Under the pieces are notes generated by a model, which searched no databases, was not told the DNA's origin, and saw only the letters and a program-made list of their open reading frames with translations. From Paenibacillus sp. E222 (GTDB lineage: Bacteria > Bacillota > Bacilli > Paenibacillales > Paenibacillaceae): a stretch of 64,000 nucleotides of DNA. Shown here one piece after another: positions 15,877-25,200 of the stretch (position 1 is the stretch's first letter; every line of letters begins with the position of its first letter). The translations under genes were made by a program, and so were the position numbers. The stretch spans positions 3,658,001 through 3,722,000 of the forward strand of contig NZ_CP058552.1 of the NCBI RefSeq assembly GCF_013401555.1. Reading direction: 5' to 3'.

Positions 15877-16548
15877 ATGAATGATTTGTCCATTCAGAAT
15901 ATTGTCAATGGGTTAGTGAATCAGTCGACTGGAGAGTCCATGGAAGAAGCAGAGAAGTTAATTCTTGACTATTTAAATAAGTTTCCTCAGGACGTAGATG
16001 CATGGGCAAGAGTAGTCTTATTGCAAACATTACCTCCTTTTGGAGATTATCAAAGAGCTATATCATTGTTAGATTCGGCAATGGAGTACAATGATAATGT
16101 TTCATATTTCACAATACTTTCAAGTTTTTTCAGTGAATGGTTTATGGGTGGAATGAATGATTTCCAACTTGAAAAATTAATGCAATTAAAGAAAAACTCC
16201 AGTGATACACAAACGAAAGCCATTATATTGTATTTGATGGCATGGCATTACGAATCTACAAACAAAAATAAGTTTGTTACTCTTGTTGATCAATCAATTA
16301 AAACATGTGATTATCTTGTAATGAATTGGCTTGATTTAGGAAGCTATTATTTACAAAATGGAGAAATGGATAAAGGAAAACTATTAATTCAGAGTGGATT
16401 GGCTAATGTTAAACTTATTTATAAGGAAGATACATGTTACGAAGATTATGACTCACTAGATGTAATTAGGTTTATTAATGAACGAATTACTGGCGTCTTT
16501 ATGACGGAGGGAAGATACAATTCAATTGTTAATTTAACAACTACCTAA
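15877..16548 (+). CDS. TPR-like immunity protein
   Basis: The 223-aa protein starts best at ATG 15877, six bases after TGAGG; ATG 15865 overlaps that site. It is all-helical with TPR-like units: MEEAEKLILDYLNKFPQDVD, then DYQRAISLLDSAMEYNDNVS, then GSYYLQNGEMDKGKLLIQSG. No signal peptide. The gene begins 14 bp after the broken toxin tip, the normal place for its immunity gene. It has kept an open frame although the toxin is dead, which fits protection against the same toxin made by neighbours. Confidence 0.75.
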   Translation: MNDLSIQNIVNGLVNQSTGESMEEAEKLILDYLNKFPQDVDAWARVVLLQTLPPFGDYQRAISLLDSAMEYNDNVSYFTILSSFFSEWFMGGMNDFQLEKLMQLKKNSSDTQTKAIILYLMAWHYESTNKNKFVTLVDQSIKTCDYLVMNWLDLGSYYLQNGEMDKGKLLIQSGLANVKLIYKEDTCYEDYDSLDVIRFINERITGVFMTEGRYNSIVNLTTT

Positions 16549-16727
16549 ATTTCTTTTTTGAAAGAGGAATCAGCATAAAAACACAGTTGGTCTATAGTCG
16601 ATAGAAGAATGCGAATTGATTAAATTCAGGTACTCACACGTTTCAAAGGTTATACAATGGGTACAACTAACCCTTGATTCTTATTTAAAGTATAAATAAT
16701 TTTTAACTTAAATTTACAAAATGTAAT

Positions 16728-16763
16728 GAATAAGCCAGTCCATTAGCGGGCTGGTTTGTTCGT
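16728..16763 (+). terminator. Diverged copy of the terminator hairpin before yaaA copy 2
   Basis: AATAAGCCAGTCC pairs with GGGCTGGTTTGTT. The T run of the copy at 13773 is lost, so function is doubtful. The remaining gap 16549-16727 shows no gene. Confidence 0.5.
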
Positions 16764-16808
16764 GTTTGAGTCTTTTCAAAGGACCATGACAAGTGAAGGG
16801 GTTTAACA

Positions 16809-16837
16809 TTGGATACACCTGATCAATCCTTTACAAT
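16809..16837 (+). promoter_or_regulatory. Sigma-A type promoter of yaaA copy 2
   Basis: TTGGAT and TACAAT with a 17-bp spacer, as in copy 1 at 13858-13886. Confidence 0.6.
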
Positions 16838-16881
16838 GAATAACGACAATAACAACGGTAGATTAAGGATGGATCAGCACG

Positions 16882-17634
16882 ATGAGAATGATCATATCAC
16901 CAGCTAAAAAGATGAAGATCGATACCGATCATATGGCTATCGCGCAGATGCCGCAATTTATAAACGAGTCAGAACAGCTATTGAGTTTGCTTCAAAAGTT
17001 ATCCTATGACGAGCTCAAAACAATGTGGAAGTGTAACGATGCAATCGCCGAACAGAACGTGGAGCGGATTAGGAATATGAATATAAAAGCAAATCTTACG
17101 CCAGCCATCTATGCCTATGAGGGCATTCAGTATCAATATATGGCGCCAGGTGTTTTTCAACATGAGGAACTGGCGTATCTTCAGCAGCATTTACGTATCT
17201 TATCCGGTTTTTATGGCATGTTGCGGCCTTTGGATGGGGTTACCCCTTATCGCTTGGAGATGCAGGGCAGGCTGCAAGGTCCAGGTTTCAAATCGCTCTA
17301 TCAGTTCTGGGGCAGCAAGTTGGCAGATCAGCTTCAAGCGGAAAGCAACTGTATTCTGAATCTGGCTTCCAAAGAGTATAGCAAAAATATTTTACCGTTT
17401 CTGAGTGAGGAAACCCGGTTCATTACATGTGTATTCGGACAAATGGTCGATGGGAAGCTTGTTGAAAAGGCAACGCGGGCCAAGATGGCCAGAGGTGAGA
17501 TGGTACGTTATATGGCAGACCGGAAGATTACAGATGTGAGGCATATTAGAAACTTTGATCGGTTAGGTTTTGTTTTCTCAGAAGAGAACTCGGATGAAGG
17601 GAATTATGTATTTATATATTCAGAGGGAAAATAG
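16882..17634 (+). CDS. yaaA: YaaA family peroxide-stress protein, copy 2
   Basis: This 250-aa copy differs from copy 1 at few positions up to residue 200 (for example V87 to A, K128 to R, N174 to S), then diverges: TDVRHIRNFDRLGFVFSEEN replaces TDVEDVRNFDRLNFGFSEER, and the last six residues differ. The abrupt change suggests gene conversion across the first three quarters, or recombination with a third allele at the 3' end. All YaaA motifs are intact, so both copies look functional. Confidence 0.95.
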   Translation: MRMIISPAKKMKIDTDHMAIAQMPQFINESEQLLSLLQKLSYDELKTMWKCNDAIAEQNVERIRNMNIKANLTPAIYAYEGIQYQYMAPGVFQHEELAYLQQHLRILSGFYGMLRPLDGVTPYRLEMQGRLQGPGFKSLYQFWGSKLADQLQAESNCILNLASKEYSKNILPFLSEETRFITCVFGQMVDGKLVEKATRAKMARGEMVRYMADRKITDVRHIRNFDRLGFVFSEENSDEGNYVFIYSEGK

Positions 17635-17744
17635 TCATTAGTGTGCCAATTATATATGAGAAGAGTGGTTTATTGTCGTTAATCAAAACGCTGTACAACA
17701 TGAATCTTGATTTCATATGACATTGGCTTCCTCTGGCATACAAA

Positions 17745-17791
17745 ACTCCCATCATAGTAGAGTTATTTCTACTGTCTACTATGATGGGAGT
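17745..17791. terminator. Strong hairpin between convergent genes
   Basis: A perfect 17-bp stem (17745-17761 with 17775-17791) around a 13-base loop lies between yaaA copy 2 (+) and the SDR gene (-). The T run is short on both sides, so it may act as a weak two-way terminator. The rest of 17635-17951 shows no gene. Confidence 0.7.
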
Positions 17792-17951
17792 GTAACAAGA
17801 ATTACAGTGGGCAGTTTTTCGTATTATATACAGCTAGAAATGTAATCTTTGTTTTCTCGATTTTTAAAATTATGTGAGAGTTGGATTGGTGTCAATGTTT
17901 AGCCTCTGGCGTTTCTTCAAGATGGCGTCCCCCCATGTCGTTCCAACACGT

Positions 17952-18710
17952 TTAAAGCAAATGTCCGCCAGACACTTCAATGTCTTGAGCTGTGACCCAG
18001 CCGAAATCATCGGACAATACGTTCACAATGACCTTCGCAAGATCTTCAGGTTGGCCTATTCTGCCAAATACAGATTGCTCAGCCAGTGGTTTGATGAATT
18101 CGGGATGCTTATCGAATACGCCATCGCCGAAATTGCTGTGCGTAGGGCCGGGAGAAACGGCGTTGACCCGAATGTTGCGAGGTGCAAGTTCTTTGGCGAT
18201 ATAACGAGTCCATGTGGAGAAGGCTGCTTTTAACGAGCCGTAGGCAGAGTAACCTGGGAATGATTGGTTCTTGGAAGAACTCGTAGTATTAACGATGGCT
18301 CCATGATCATCCATAAATCGCACAAGGTGTTGTGTTAAAAAAACGGGTCCTTTAAAGTTCGTATTAAGAATGTTGTCGAAGTATTCTTCGGTCATCTCAT
18401 TGAACATCATAGGTCCGCCAATACCACCATTATTAACTAAGTAATCAAAAGTCGTTCTGTCCCAGATATCGTTCAGGTACTGTTTGACTTCTAAGGCGAA
18501 ACCTTCGAATGTTGATATTTGGGTCAGATTTAACTTCAGTGCTACAGCCCGAACTCCTGTATTTTGCTCCACTTCCTTAACGACCGCTTCTGCTCTGTCC
18601 TTATAGGAATTATATGTGAGAATCACGCTAATTCCGCGCTTGCCTAGCTCCAGGGCCGTCGCTTTTCCAATGCCATTACTTCCACCTGTTACGATTGCAA
18701 TTTTCATCAT
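17952..18710 (-). CDS. SDR family NAD(P)-dependent oxidoreductase
   Basis: The 252-aa protein starts at ATG 18710 behind AAAGGG. It has the classical short-chain dehydrogenase signature: TGGSNGIG in the Rossmann loop near the N-terminus, NNGGIGGP (the NNAG equivalent, here with a Gly), the Ser of TTSSS, the Y-x3-K pair in YSAYGSLKAA, and PGPTHSNF. The substrate cannot be read from sequence. It is transcribed divergently from the AraC-type regulator gene at 18925, a common arrangement in which the regulator controls the oxidoreductase. Confidence 0.9.
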   Translation of the reverse strand: MMKIAIVTGGSNGIGKATALELGKRGISVILTYNSYKDRAEAVVKEVEQNTGVRAVALKLNLTQISTFEGFALEVKQYLNDIWDRTTFDYLVNNGGIGGPMMFNEMTEEYFDNILNTNFKGPVFLTQHLVRFMDDHGAIVNTTSSSKNQSFPGYSAYGSLKAAFSTWTRYIAKELAPRNIRVNAVSPGPTHSNFGDGVFDKHPEFIKPLAEQSVFGRIGQPEDLAKVIVNVLSDDFGWVTAQDIEVSGGHLL

Positions 18711-18924
18711 ATCCACCCTTTCTTGTGATCGATCTGGACTTTATTTTAGTCTTCTCTGCGGAAATTATATAGATCTAATCACACCTTTAAATTGCCTAAA
18801 ACCACCACATGTATTTGTAATGAGCAGAGAATATCGTTATTTTATAACATCAGAAGAGCCTAAAAATGCTGCTTCATTTCAGAGCTGTGTTGAGGGATGC
18901 AGATTCATTTGATAAGATAGGTGC

Positions 18925-19812
18925 ATGAATAAAATTATGGATGAAATTATCGAATTAATGAAATGTGCAGGTACTCGACCGATTGAAACCGAAGTTCCAG
19001 GGCTGAGCATGATTAAGGGAGATATTCCCGCACATCAGCTTGCAGCACTCTACGAGCCGATGATTGGTTTTACGGTTCAAGGAACAAAGATGCTTTCAAT
19101 CGGGGAGCGCAGAACTACACTGGGAGGCCCCTCATATTATGTTCTGCCGATACATGTTCCTGCAACGGCGAGTGTGCATCCAGATAGGAATGGCGGCCCT
19201 TACATGTCTCTTGGTCTTGCGATAAATCAGAATGTTCTTCAACGCTTATTAAGAGATCTGCCTGAAAATCTAATTCCAACTTCTTCTGTGCAGTTCGCAG
19301 CTTGTGAGATGGATCTTGAATTCATGGAGGCATGGCTACGCTTATTGCGATTAACTAAGTCAACCAGAGATATTCCCGCTCTTGCACCGGCTTATGAACG
19401 TGAAATCCTTTATCGCGTTCTGATGGGACCGCAAGGATGGTATCTGAGACAACTGGGTATGAGGGAAAGTAACTTCGCCAAGATTTCTCAAATTGTAAAA
19501 TGGTTTCGCGATAATTTTATGAGGCCCATAGACATCAGTGAGATGGCATCAAAATCGGGTATGGCTATAAATACCTTTCATCGTCAGTTTAAAAGTGCAA
19601 CGGGATTAAGTCCTATTCAATTTCAAAAGCAATTAAGGCTTTTGGAGGCTAGGAACCTCATTGCTTTTGAGGGTTATGCAGTAGCCAGTGCTGCATATCA
19701 GGTTGGCTATCAGAGTGCCTCGCAGTTTAATCGCGAATATTCCCGCTTCTTCGGTTTATCTCCAGCTCGAGATACGGAGAAACTAAGACGAATCGAACAT
19801 GCAAGGGAGTAG
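18925..19812 (+). CDS. AraC family transcriptional regulator
   Basis: The 295-aa protein has an N-terminal AraC-N type sensing domain (PAHQLAALYEPMIGFTVQGT, about 30-170) and a C-terminal double helix-turn-helix (about 195-290: IDISEMASKSGMAINTFHRQ, then SAAYQVGYQSASQFNREYSR followed by FFGLSPARD). The N-terminal type (PF06719) is common in regulators beside short-chain dehydrogenases. The ribosome site is weak, so the start could also be M5. It likely regulates the divergent SDR gene across the ~210-bp gap, and itself. Confidence 0.9.
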   Translation: MNKIMDEIIELMKCAGTRPIETEVPGLSMIKGDIPAHQLAALYEPMIGFTVQGTKMLSIGERRTTLGGPSYYVLPIHVPATASVHPDRNGGPYMSLGLAINQNVLQRLLRDLPENLIPTSSVQFAACEMDLEFMEAWLRLLRLTKSTRDIPALAPAYEREILYRVLMGPQGWYLRQLGMRESNFAKISQIVKWFRDNFMRPIDISEMASKSGMAINTFHRQFKSATGLSPIQFQKQLRLLEARNLIAFEGYAVASAAYQVGYQSASQFNREYSRFFGLSPARDTEKLRRIEHARE

Positions 19813-20002
19813 ACAAGCCTGGGATCATTAGCATTAATCTGGACGGAAACAATGTTCCCATTAAACTGTAGGACCATAGTATGGAAGCTCAACATTGAGA
19901 GAGTGGATTCATGAATTGAAATCAGGAGGTTAGCCGGATGAAATTGCCATTAAACTTCTGCTAACATAGTTTTATCCCATATCAAATGAGCGGTGAAAAC
20001 AG

Positions 20003-21301
20003 ATGAGTACAATTAAAGTTACCCCTGAGCAGTTACATTACTTGTCAGGTCAGGTGGATCAGGCGAGGCAACAATTGGAGCATATTCAAGATAATCTCTC
20101 CAGGCAGATTATGTTCCTTCAAGCCATGTGGATGGGTGTGACACAGGAGCGTTTTTATGATGATTTTGCGCGGTCGCGTCCCTTACTACAGAAAGCACTG
20201 GAGAGAATGGTGTATACTTCGAAAGAGTTAAAGGATATTGCGACACGGTTTGAGCATGCAGATGCGGAGAAGAGCAGTCTGGGTAGTGTTATTGGTGCTG
20301 TTGGTGCGGCAGCAATGATGAAGAGCACAGGGAGTGATGCGGGTTCGGGTGATAAGGGCTACCAGATGGCTCAAATCAATATCTATGGTCGGCTGATGTG
20401 GATGCCAGTAAACGAGAATGGTGTTCCCGATCAGGCCTCTCTGCAGGCATATCAGAAGGATCAGGGGCATTTGGATATCAACCGGATGCAAGCAGGTCAT
20501 GCGGAAGAGCCGGGGGAAGATCTTAATGCTTTACAGATTAAAGCTTTTGAAAATAGAATCCATCCTTTCACAGGCGAGCCTGTATCCGATAAGTATGCTC
20601 AGATCATGTTGACTTCTCTGAAGTTCAGTCAGCTATTTATGGCATTTCAGATGGTTCGCGGGAGTATGCCGGGTGGCAAAGGGCCGTTTCGCTTACCTTC
20701 TTCTCATCCAGCTGTGGCGAAGATTAAAAAGAATTTGGAAGCGGCTGAATCAAGGAAAGCGAATGGGCAAAAGAAGGGTTCTGAGGTCACAGGGCAAGCT
20801 TCTAACATCGGTAGTATAGTTAAAGAAGGAAACAAAACGACATACACCAATCCAGTCGGTAATGTGCTGCATTGGGATGATCAGCATCCCAAAAATATTA
20901 ATCGAGACATTGATCAATTGTTAAACAGTAAGGACTCAGGAAAAGCAACTGAAGCCAAAGCTGCTTACGCTGTAAGAGAAAGTAAGGAAGTTACAGCCTT
21001 CAGCCAAAAAATTCAAAGAGCTGATGGTAATCCTGCAGGAGATTTTGACATAGTAACTAAACATGAGATTATTGAAGTTAAAAAATCATTGAAAGCCATC
21101 ACAGATGTGGAACAGTTTGATAAATATGTTAATGTAAAACACCAAGATTTCTTTAACTATGATCAGAAAAAAGTTATTTTATATATTGACAAGCCGTTGA
21201 CTAATCCACATCCGAATGATTTGATAAAATTGGAATTAATCAAATCTAAAGGTGTTACTATTGTGAACTCTTTAGATGAACTCAAGGGGGTATTGAAGTA
21301 A
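20003..21301 (+). CDS. WXG100-fused nuclease toxin of a type VII-like system
   Basis: The 432-aa protein begins with a WXG100-like helical hairpin (residues 1-85, W43-M-G45 at the turn), the signal for ESX/type VII secretion. A glycine-rich linker and a middle region with GRLMWMPVNENGVPDQ follow. The C-terminal 130 residues look like a PD-(D/E)xK nuclease: ATEAKAAYAV, then D349 in GDFDIV, then E358-V-K360 in IIEVKKS, and a final SKGVTIVNSLDEL. It is intact, unlike the toxins upstream, and its immunity gene follows three bases after the stop. The nuclease call rests on motif spacing; DNA is the most likely target. Type VII machinery genes are not in the window. Confidence 0.85.
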   Translation: MSTIKVTPEQLHYLSGQVDQARQQLEHIQDNLSRQIMFLQAMWMGVTQERFYDDFARSRPLLQKALERMVYTSKELKDIATRFEHADAEKSSLGSVIGAVGAAAMMKSTGSDAGSGDKGYQMAQINIYGRLMWMPVNENGVPDQASLQAYQKDQGHLDINRMQAGHAEEPGEDLNALQIKAFENRIHPFTGEPVSDKYAQIMLTSLKFSQLFMAFQMVRGSMPGGKGPFRLPSSHPAVAKIKKNLEAAESRKANGQKKGSEVTGQASNIGSIVKEGNKTTYTNPVGNVLHWDDQHPKNINRDIDQLLNSKDSGKATEAKAAYAVRESKEVTAFSQKIQRADGNPAGDFDIVTKHEIIEVKKSLKAITDVEQFDKYVNVKHQDFFNYDQKKVILYIDKPLTNPHPNDLIKLELIKSKGVTIVNSLDELKGVLK

Positions 21302-21304
21302 AAC

Positions 21305-21790
21305 ATGGGGACTTCAGCTGTTATTTTAACAAAGAAAGATAAATATTCTCCAGAGCAGCTTCTAGCTGATACTATTGTTGCAGCTTTTCATGCGGACGCA
21401 GCTCTTTATTTCTATAACAATAAAACATATACAAATGAAGGAGAATTTTTGTATACAACGCTGAATATTAATCATAAGTCATTTACAGGGGACAATGAAT
21501 CCTCATTGATTTTCCATATTCACAGCATTAGTAGCCTAAGCACTGAATTTTATTATCACGAAGATTTAGGTTTAGATCCTAACGAATCACTATGCCAGGT
21601 CGGGCACATTGAGGATATCTATGGTAATCAAGAGTTAATACTTCATTTTATTTATGAATATCTCAAGCTGAATCCTGATGATTATTTTTGGATTGCAGAC
21701 AATGATTGGGTATACAGCCGGGAGGACATACAAAAACTGAAATCTTTACCGTACGACCCGGATTGGTGTTATAAAAATCCCAAAGACTAA
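21305..21790 (+). CDS. Immunity protein for the WXG100 nuclease toxin
   Basis: The 161-aa protein starts at ATG 21305, three bases after the toxin stop, with GGGGG about 14 bases upstream, so translation is probably coupled. It contains SSLIFHIHSISSLSTEFYYH, LHFIYEYLKLNPDDYFWIAD and SREDIQKLKSLPYDPDWCYK. Immunity proteins with an ELILHFIYEYLKLNP-like helix followed by a W-x-(A/N)-D patch are common after nuclease toxins in Bacillales, but I cannot name the family. The position gives the function. Confidence 0.75.
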   Translation: MGTSAVILTKKDKYSPEQLLADTIVAAFHADAALYFYNNKTYTNEGEFLYTTLNINHKSFTGDNESSLIFHIHSISSLSTEFYYHEDLGLDPNESLCQVGHIEDIYGNQELILHFIYEYLKLNPDDYFWIADNDWVYSREDIQKLKSLPYDPDWCYKNPKD

Positions 21791-22122
21791 TTTCTAAGTC
21801 ATGACAAAGGGAACATAAAGAATGTTGATCCTGCATTCCGATTAATATTTAGGAAGAGATAATTGATGATTCCATAAGAGGAAGATCAGAAAGTGTGTTT
21901 TATTGGAGAGTCTCTAGCTATGATTAAGATGTAATCTCAGTCATAGAATATGATGAATTTTATACAATATTTTATGATTTACAGTGAGAATTACGTGGAG
22001 AAGCATCCAGAGGGAAAAAGAGGATACTATCAATTTAATAGATGGCGTGAAAAGAAGATTGAATTTTAGTATACCTGCTAATACTCACTTAAAATATTTG
22101 TAAGTTAAACAAGTTAGTAATG
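21791..22122. other. Spacer with a gene remnant
   Basis: No intact gene. A short frame near 21975-22068 reads YSENYVEKHPEGKRGYYQFN then RWREKKIEF before TAG, which looks like the tail of a lost small protein, perhaps another immunity gene. Confidence 0.4.
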
Positions 22123-22128
22123 TATAAT
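22123..22128 (+). promoter_or_regulatory. Candidate -10 box for a short transcript
   Basis: TATAAT lies 4-10 bp before the hairpin RNA that starts at about 22132. A -35 match is poor (TTGTAA at 22098, 19-bp spacer). Confidence 0.4.
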
Positions 22129-22131
22129 TAT

Positions 22132-22211
22132 GAGACATATCTTTTGCACCTCTGCGTAGAGTGGTTGGCGGTACTTCTATTTTACGTAAAGAGTCAAAGG
22201 TGTCTCTTTTT
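22132..22211 (+). ncRNA. Predicted ~80-nt structured RNA ending in a terminator
   Basis: GAGACA (22132-22137) pairs with TGTCTC (22201-22206). The stem continues inward with CTTTTG against CAAAGG, and a T run follows. Inside lies a CTCT-GCGT-AGAG hairpin. A TATAAT box directly upstream suggests a self-contained transcript of about 80 nt. It sits 85 bp before the Avs-like gene, so it could be a small RNA, a leader attenuator for that gene, or only the terminator of the upstream unit. I recognise no known RNA family. Confidence 0.4.
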
Positions 22212-22295
22212 ACATTTAATGGAACTTTTTTGAGCGAATCCAGTTATTAAGCTTTTTTTTCAATAAGATAATGTCTCAGAACGGAGGTGTTAAGT

Positions 22296-25200
22296 ATGCC
22301 GTATGAATTAGGAGGAAGATCGGATAAAAGTGGAAATAAATTTGAAATTCGATGGACAGTAAATCAGATTCTTGAAGTATTAGATGAAAGACTAGATTAT
22401 ATTACATTAGAAGCTCTCGGAGATGACGAGCAAGGAGTTGATATCTGGGTCGGACTAAAGAATGGCACTAGGGAAGCACAGCAATGTAAAGGACGAAATG
22501 CGAGTAAAGAATATTGGGATTATGGCACAGCTAATGCAAAAGGAATCTTCACAAATTGGAAGTTCCAATTAGAAAGAAATGAGTCTAACACAGTTTCATT
22601 AGTATCTCCGTTAGCATTTACCCTATTAGAAGATCTAATTAATAGAGCAAATAATACAAGCACGTCCCCTCAGGACTTTTATCAATTTCAAATACTTACT
22701 GCCAGTAAAGAACTGAGAAGCTTCTTTGATTATTTTTGCAAATCAATGGAATTGATCCCTCAAGTGGATCATGATTTAATAAAGTGCATTTCACTTCTGA
22801 AGAGAATATCGTATCGTCAGACTTCAGATAGTGATTTAAAAAGAACGATATTATCCAGAATTAATTACCTTTTTCTGGGTGACGAAAATGAGATATATGA
22901 AACGTTGGCTACTTGGGTTATAGACGGAGATATCTTAGGGAAACCAATTACTCCATCCGTAATTTATCAGTTAATTAATGGAAGAAAAATGATTTTAAAA
23001 AATCTTGCATTAGACAAACGAATTATCCCACGATTTGAAGAGCTAAATCGTGAATATACCTCTTTATTTCTTCCATTAAATAATAAACTTATAGAAAGAA
23101 AGGAGTTTTATGAGAGCAGAAAAGCAATAAGTTCAGGCGAATCATTAATAATACATGGAAAAGCTGGGAGAGGAAAAAGCGGTTGTACAGAAGACATTAT
23201 TAACTATTGTCAAGAAAATGCTATAACGTTTATAGCTTTAAAATTAGATAAGCGTACTCCAAGTGTAAGTGCTCAGAAATGGGGTGAAGATTTAGGGTTG
23301 CCATCTTCTATAGTTCATTGTATCCATAGTGTTTCCAAGACTGAGAGTGCTGTGATTATTTTAGATCAGTTAGATGCACTACGTTGGACTCAAGCACACT
23401 CAAGGGATGCTCTATTGGTGTGTACTCAAATTATAGATCAAGTTGAAAGAGTAAATTTAGAAAGAGAAAATAAGATTTCAGTAGTTTTTGTATGTAGAAC
23501 ATATGACTTGGAAAATGATAATAATATTAAATCTCTTTTCAAAACCGATAATAACAAAAAAACAGCTTTGCATTGGAATAAGATTCAAATCAACGAATTG
23601 CCCGATGATTCGGTCAAAGTTATTGTCGGTAATCGTTATGAGAACTTGACAAGAAAATTGAAAGAAGTATTACGAGTTCCAAGTAATCTTTATATTTGGA
23701 AACACTTGGATAATACTAGTGAATATAATGAATGTTCAACGGCAAATCATCTGGTCTTAGAATGGTGGAGACAATTAGAAAAAAGATGTTTTGAATTTGG
23801 ACTTAATGAGGGATCTCTTAATGAAACTAAGGAGCAACTGATTAAGCATTTTGATAAATTAGGTAGAATATCTATTCCTATAAATTTATTAAGTGTCAAC
23901 AGGTCAAGTTTGGAGTTTTTATCTTCAAACGGTTTCCTGATGTTACAAGGAAATAAAATTTCTTTTGCTCATCAATCAATATTAGATTGCTTTTTAGCTG
24001 AGATGATGCTGAAACAATATTATGAGAACGAAAACATATTAAATGTTATTGGCGACAAGGAGAAGCAAACACCTGGAAGAAGATATCAAGTTCAGATGAT
24101 GTTACAAAATTTAGTGGAGTTTGACAGTGCAGATTTTCTTGTTGCTGGACAAAAGATTCTTGCGTCTGAGAATATCCGATACAGTGTCAAGTTTGTTTTT
24201 TTTGAAATATTAAATCAACTGGAACATTTAGATCATAATGTACAAAATTATATAATTGATAACTGTGAAAATGAGATGTTTGCTTCTCATATAATTAATA
24301 ATGTAGTAAATTTCAAACCTCAATATATTAATTTACTTAGAAACAAAGGTATTCTTGATCGATGGTTTGAAGATACAGAGAAGAAACAGACAGTAATTAA
24401 TCTTTTTATTAGTAAATCACCTGAATATGAAGTAGAAGATGCACTATTTATAGAGAAACATGCATTTCAATCACAAGAAGATGATACTAATTTCATGCGA
24501 TGTTTCTTACATGATATTAATATGGATATTGACGAGATGTTCGAATTGAGAATGAAATTTTATCGCCGATATCCGAACATGGCAGAAAACTATCTTGACT
24601 TTAAGGCAATGCTAAAAAAATGCGAGATGAGAACAATACGGGTGTTTGCATTTCTTTTAGAAAATAAACTGAAGCGTCATGCTCAAACTTTGTATAGATA
24701 CGAAGAAGAATTTTTACTGGAAGATTCGGAATTTCTAATTCAGGAAGGTAGCGAAGTTATTAATTTACTACTACCTTATGTTCCAACTATAGAGAACGAA
24801 ATTTCATCTTTTAATGATTGGTCTGCAAGGTATTCACACATAAATGGTCTTGAACGAGCTTGTATTCAGATCATAAAAAAAGCAAATACGGCAATAATTT
24901 TATCAAATCCAGAAACATTTTGGGAACGTTATAAAGGATATATGGGTAAAGGAAACGACCTATACAACGAAATTATTTTAGATGGAATGCTCAAATTACC
25001 GTATTCATATAGCGATTCTATTATTGAATTTTTATGTGATGATTTTGACAATAACATATTCGATAACACTAGTGGTAACGGAGATCGGCTGTTACTAGCT
25101 AAAGAAGTTCTGGCAAGACATTCTGAACACTGTAGTTCACCTATTTTTGAGTTACTAGAAAAGACGGTTATTAGTTATGTATCCCCGTTAGCTAGAAGAC

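Larger units (their letters stand above)
16724..17634 (+). repeat. yaaA duplication, right copy
   Basis: Partner of 13769-14683. Together the copies flank the toxin and immunity remnants at 15042-16548. Confidence 0.9.
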
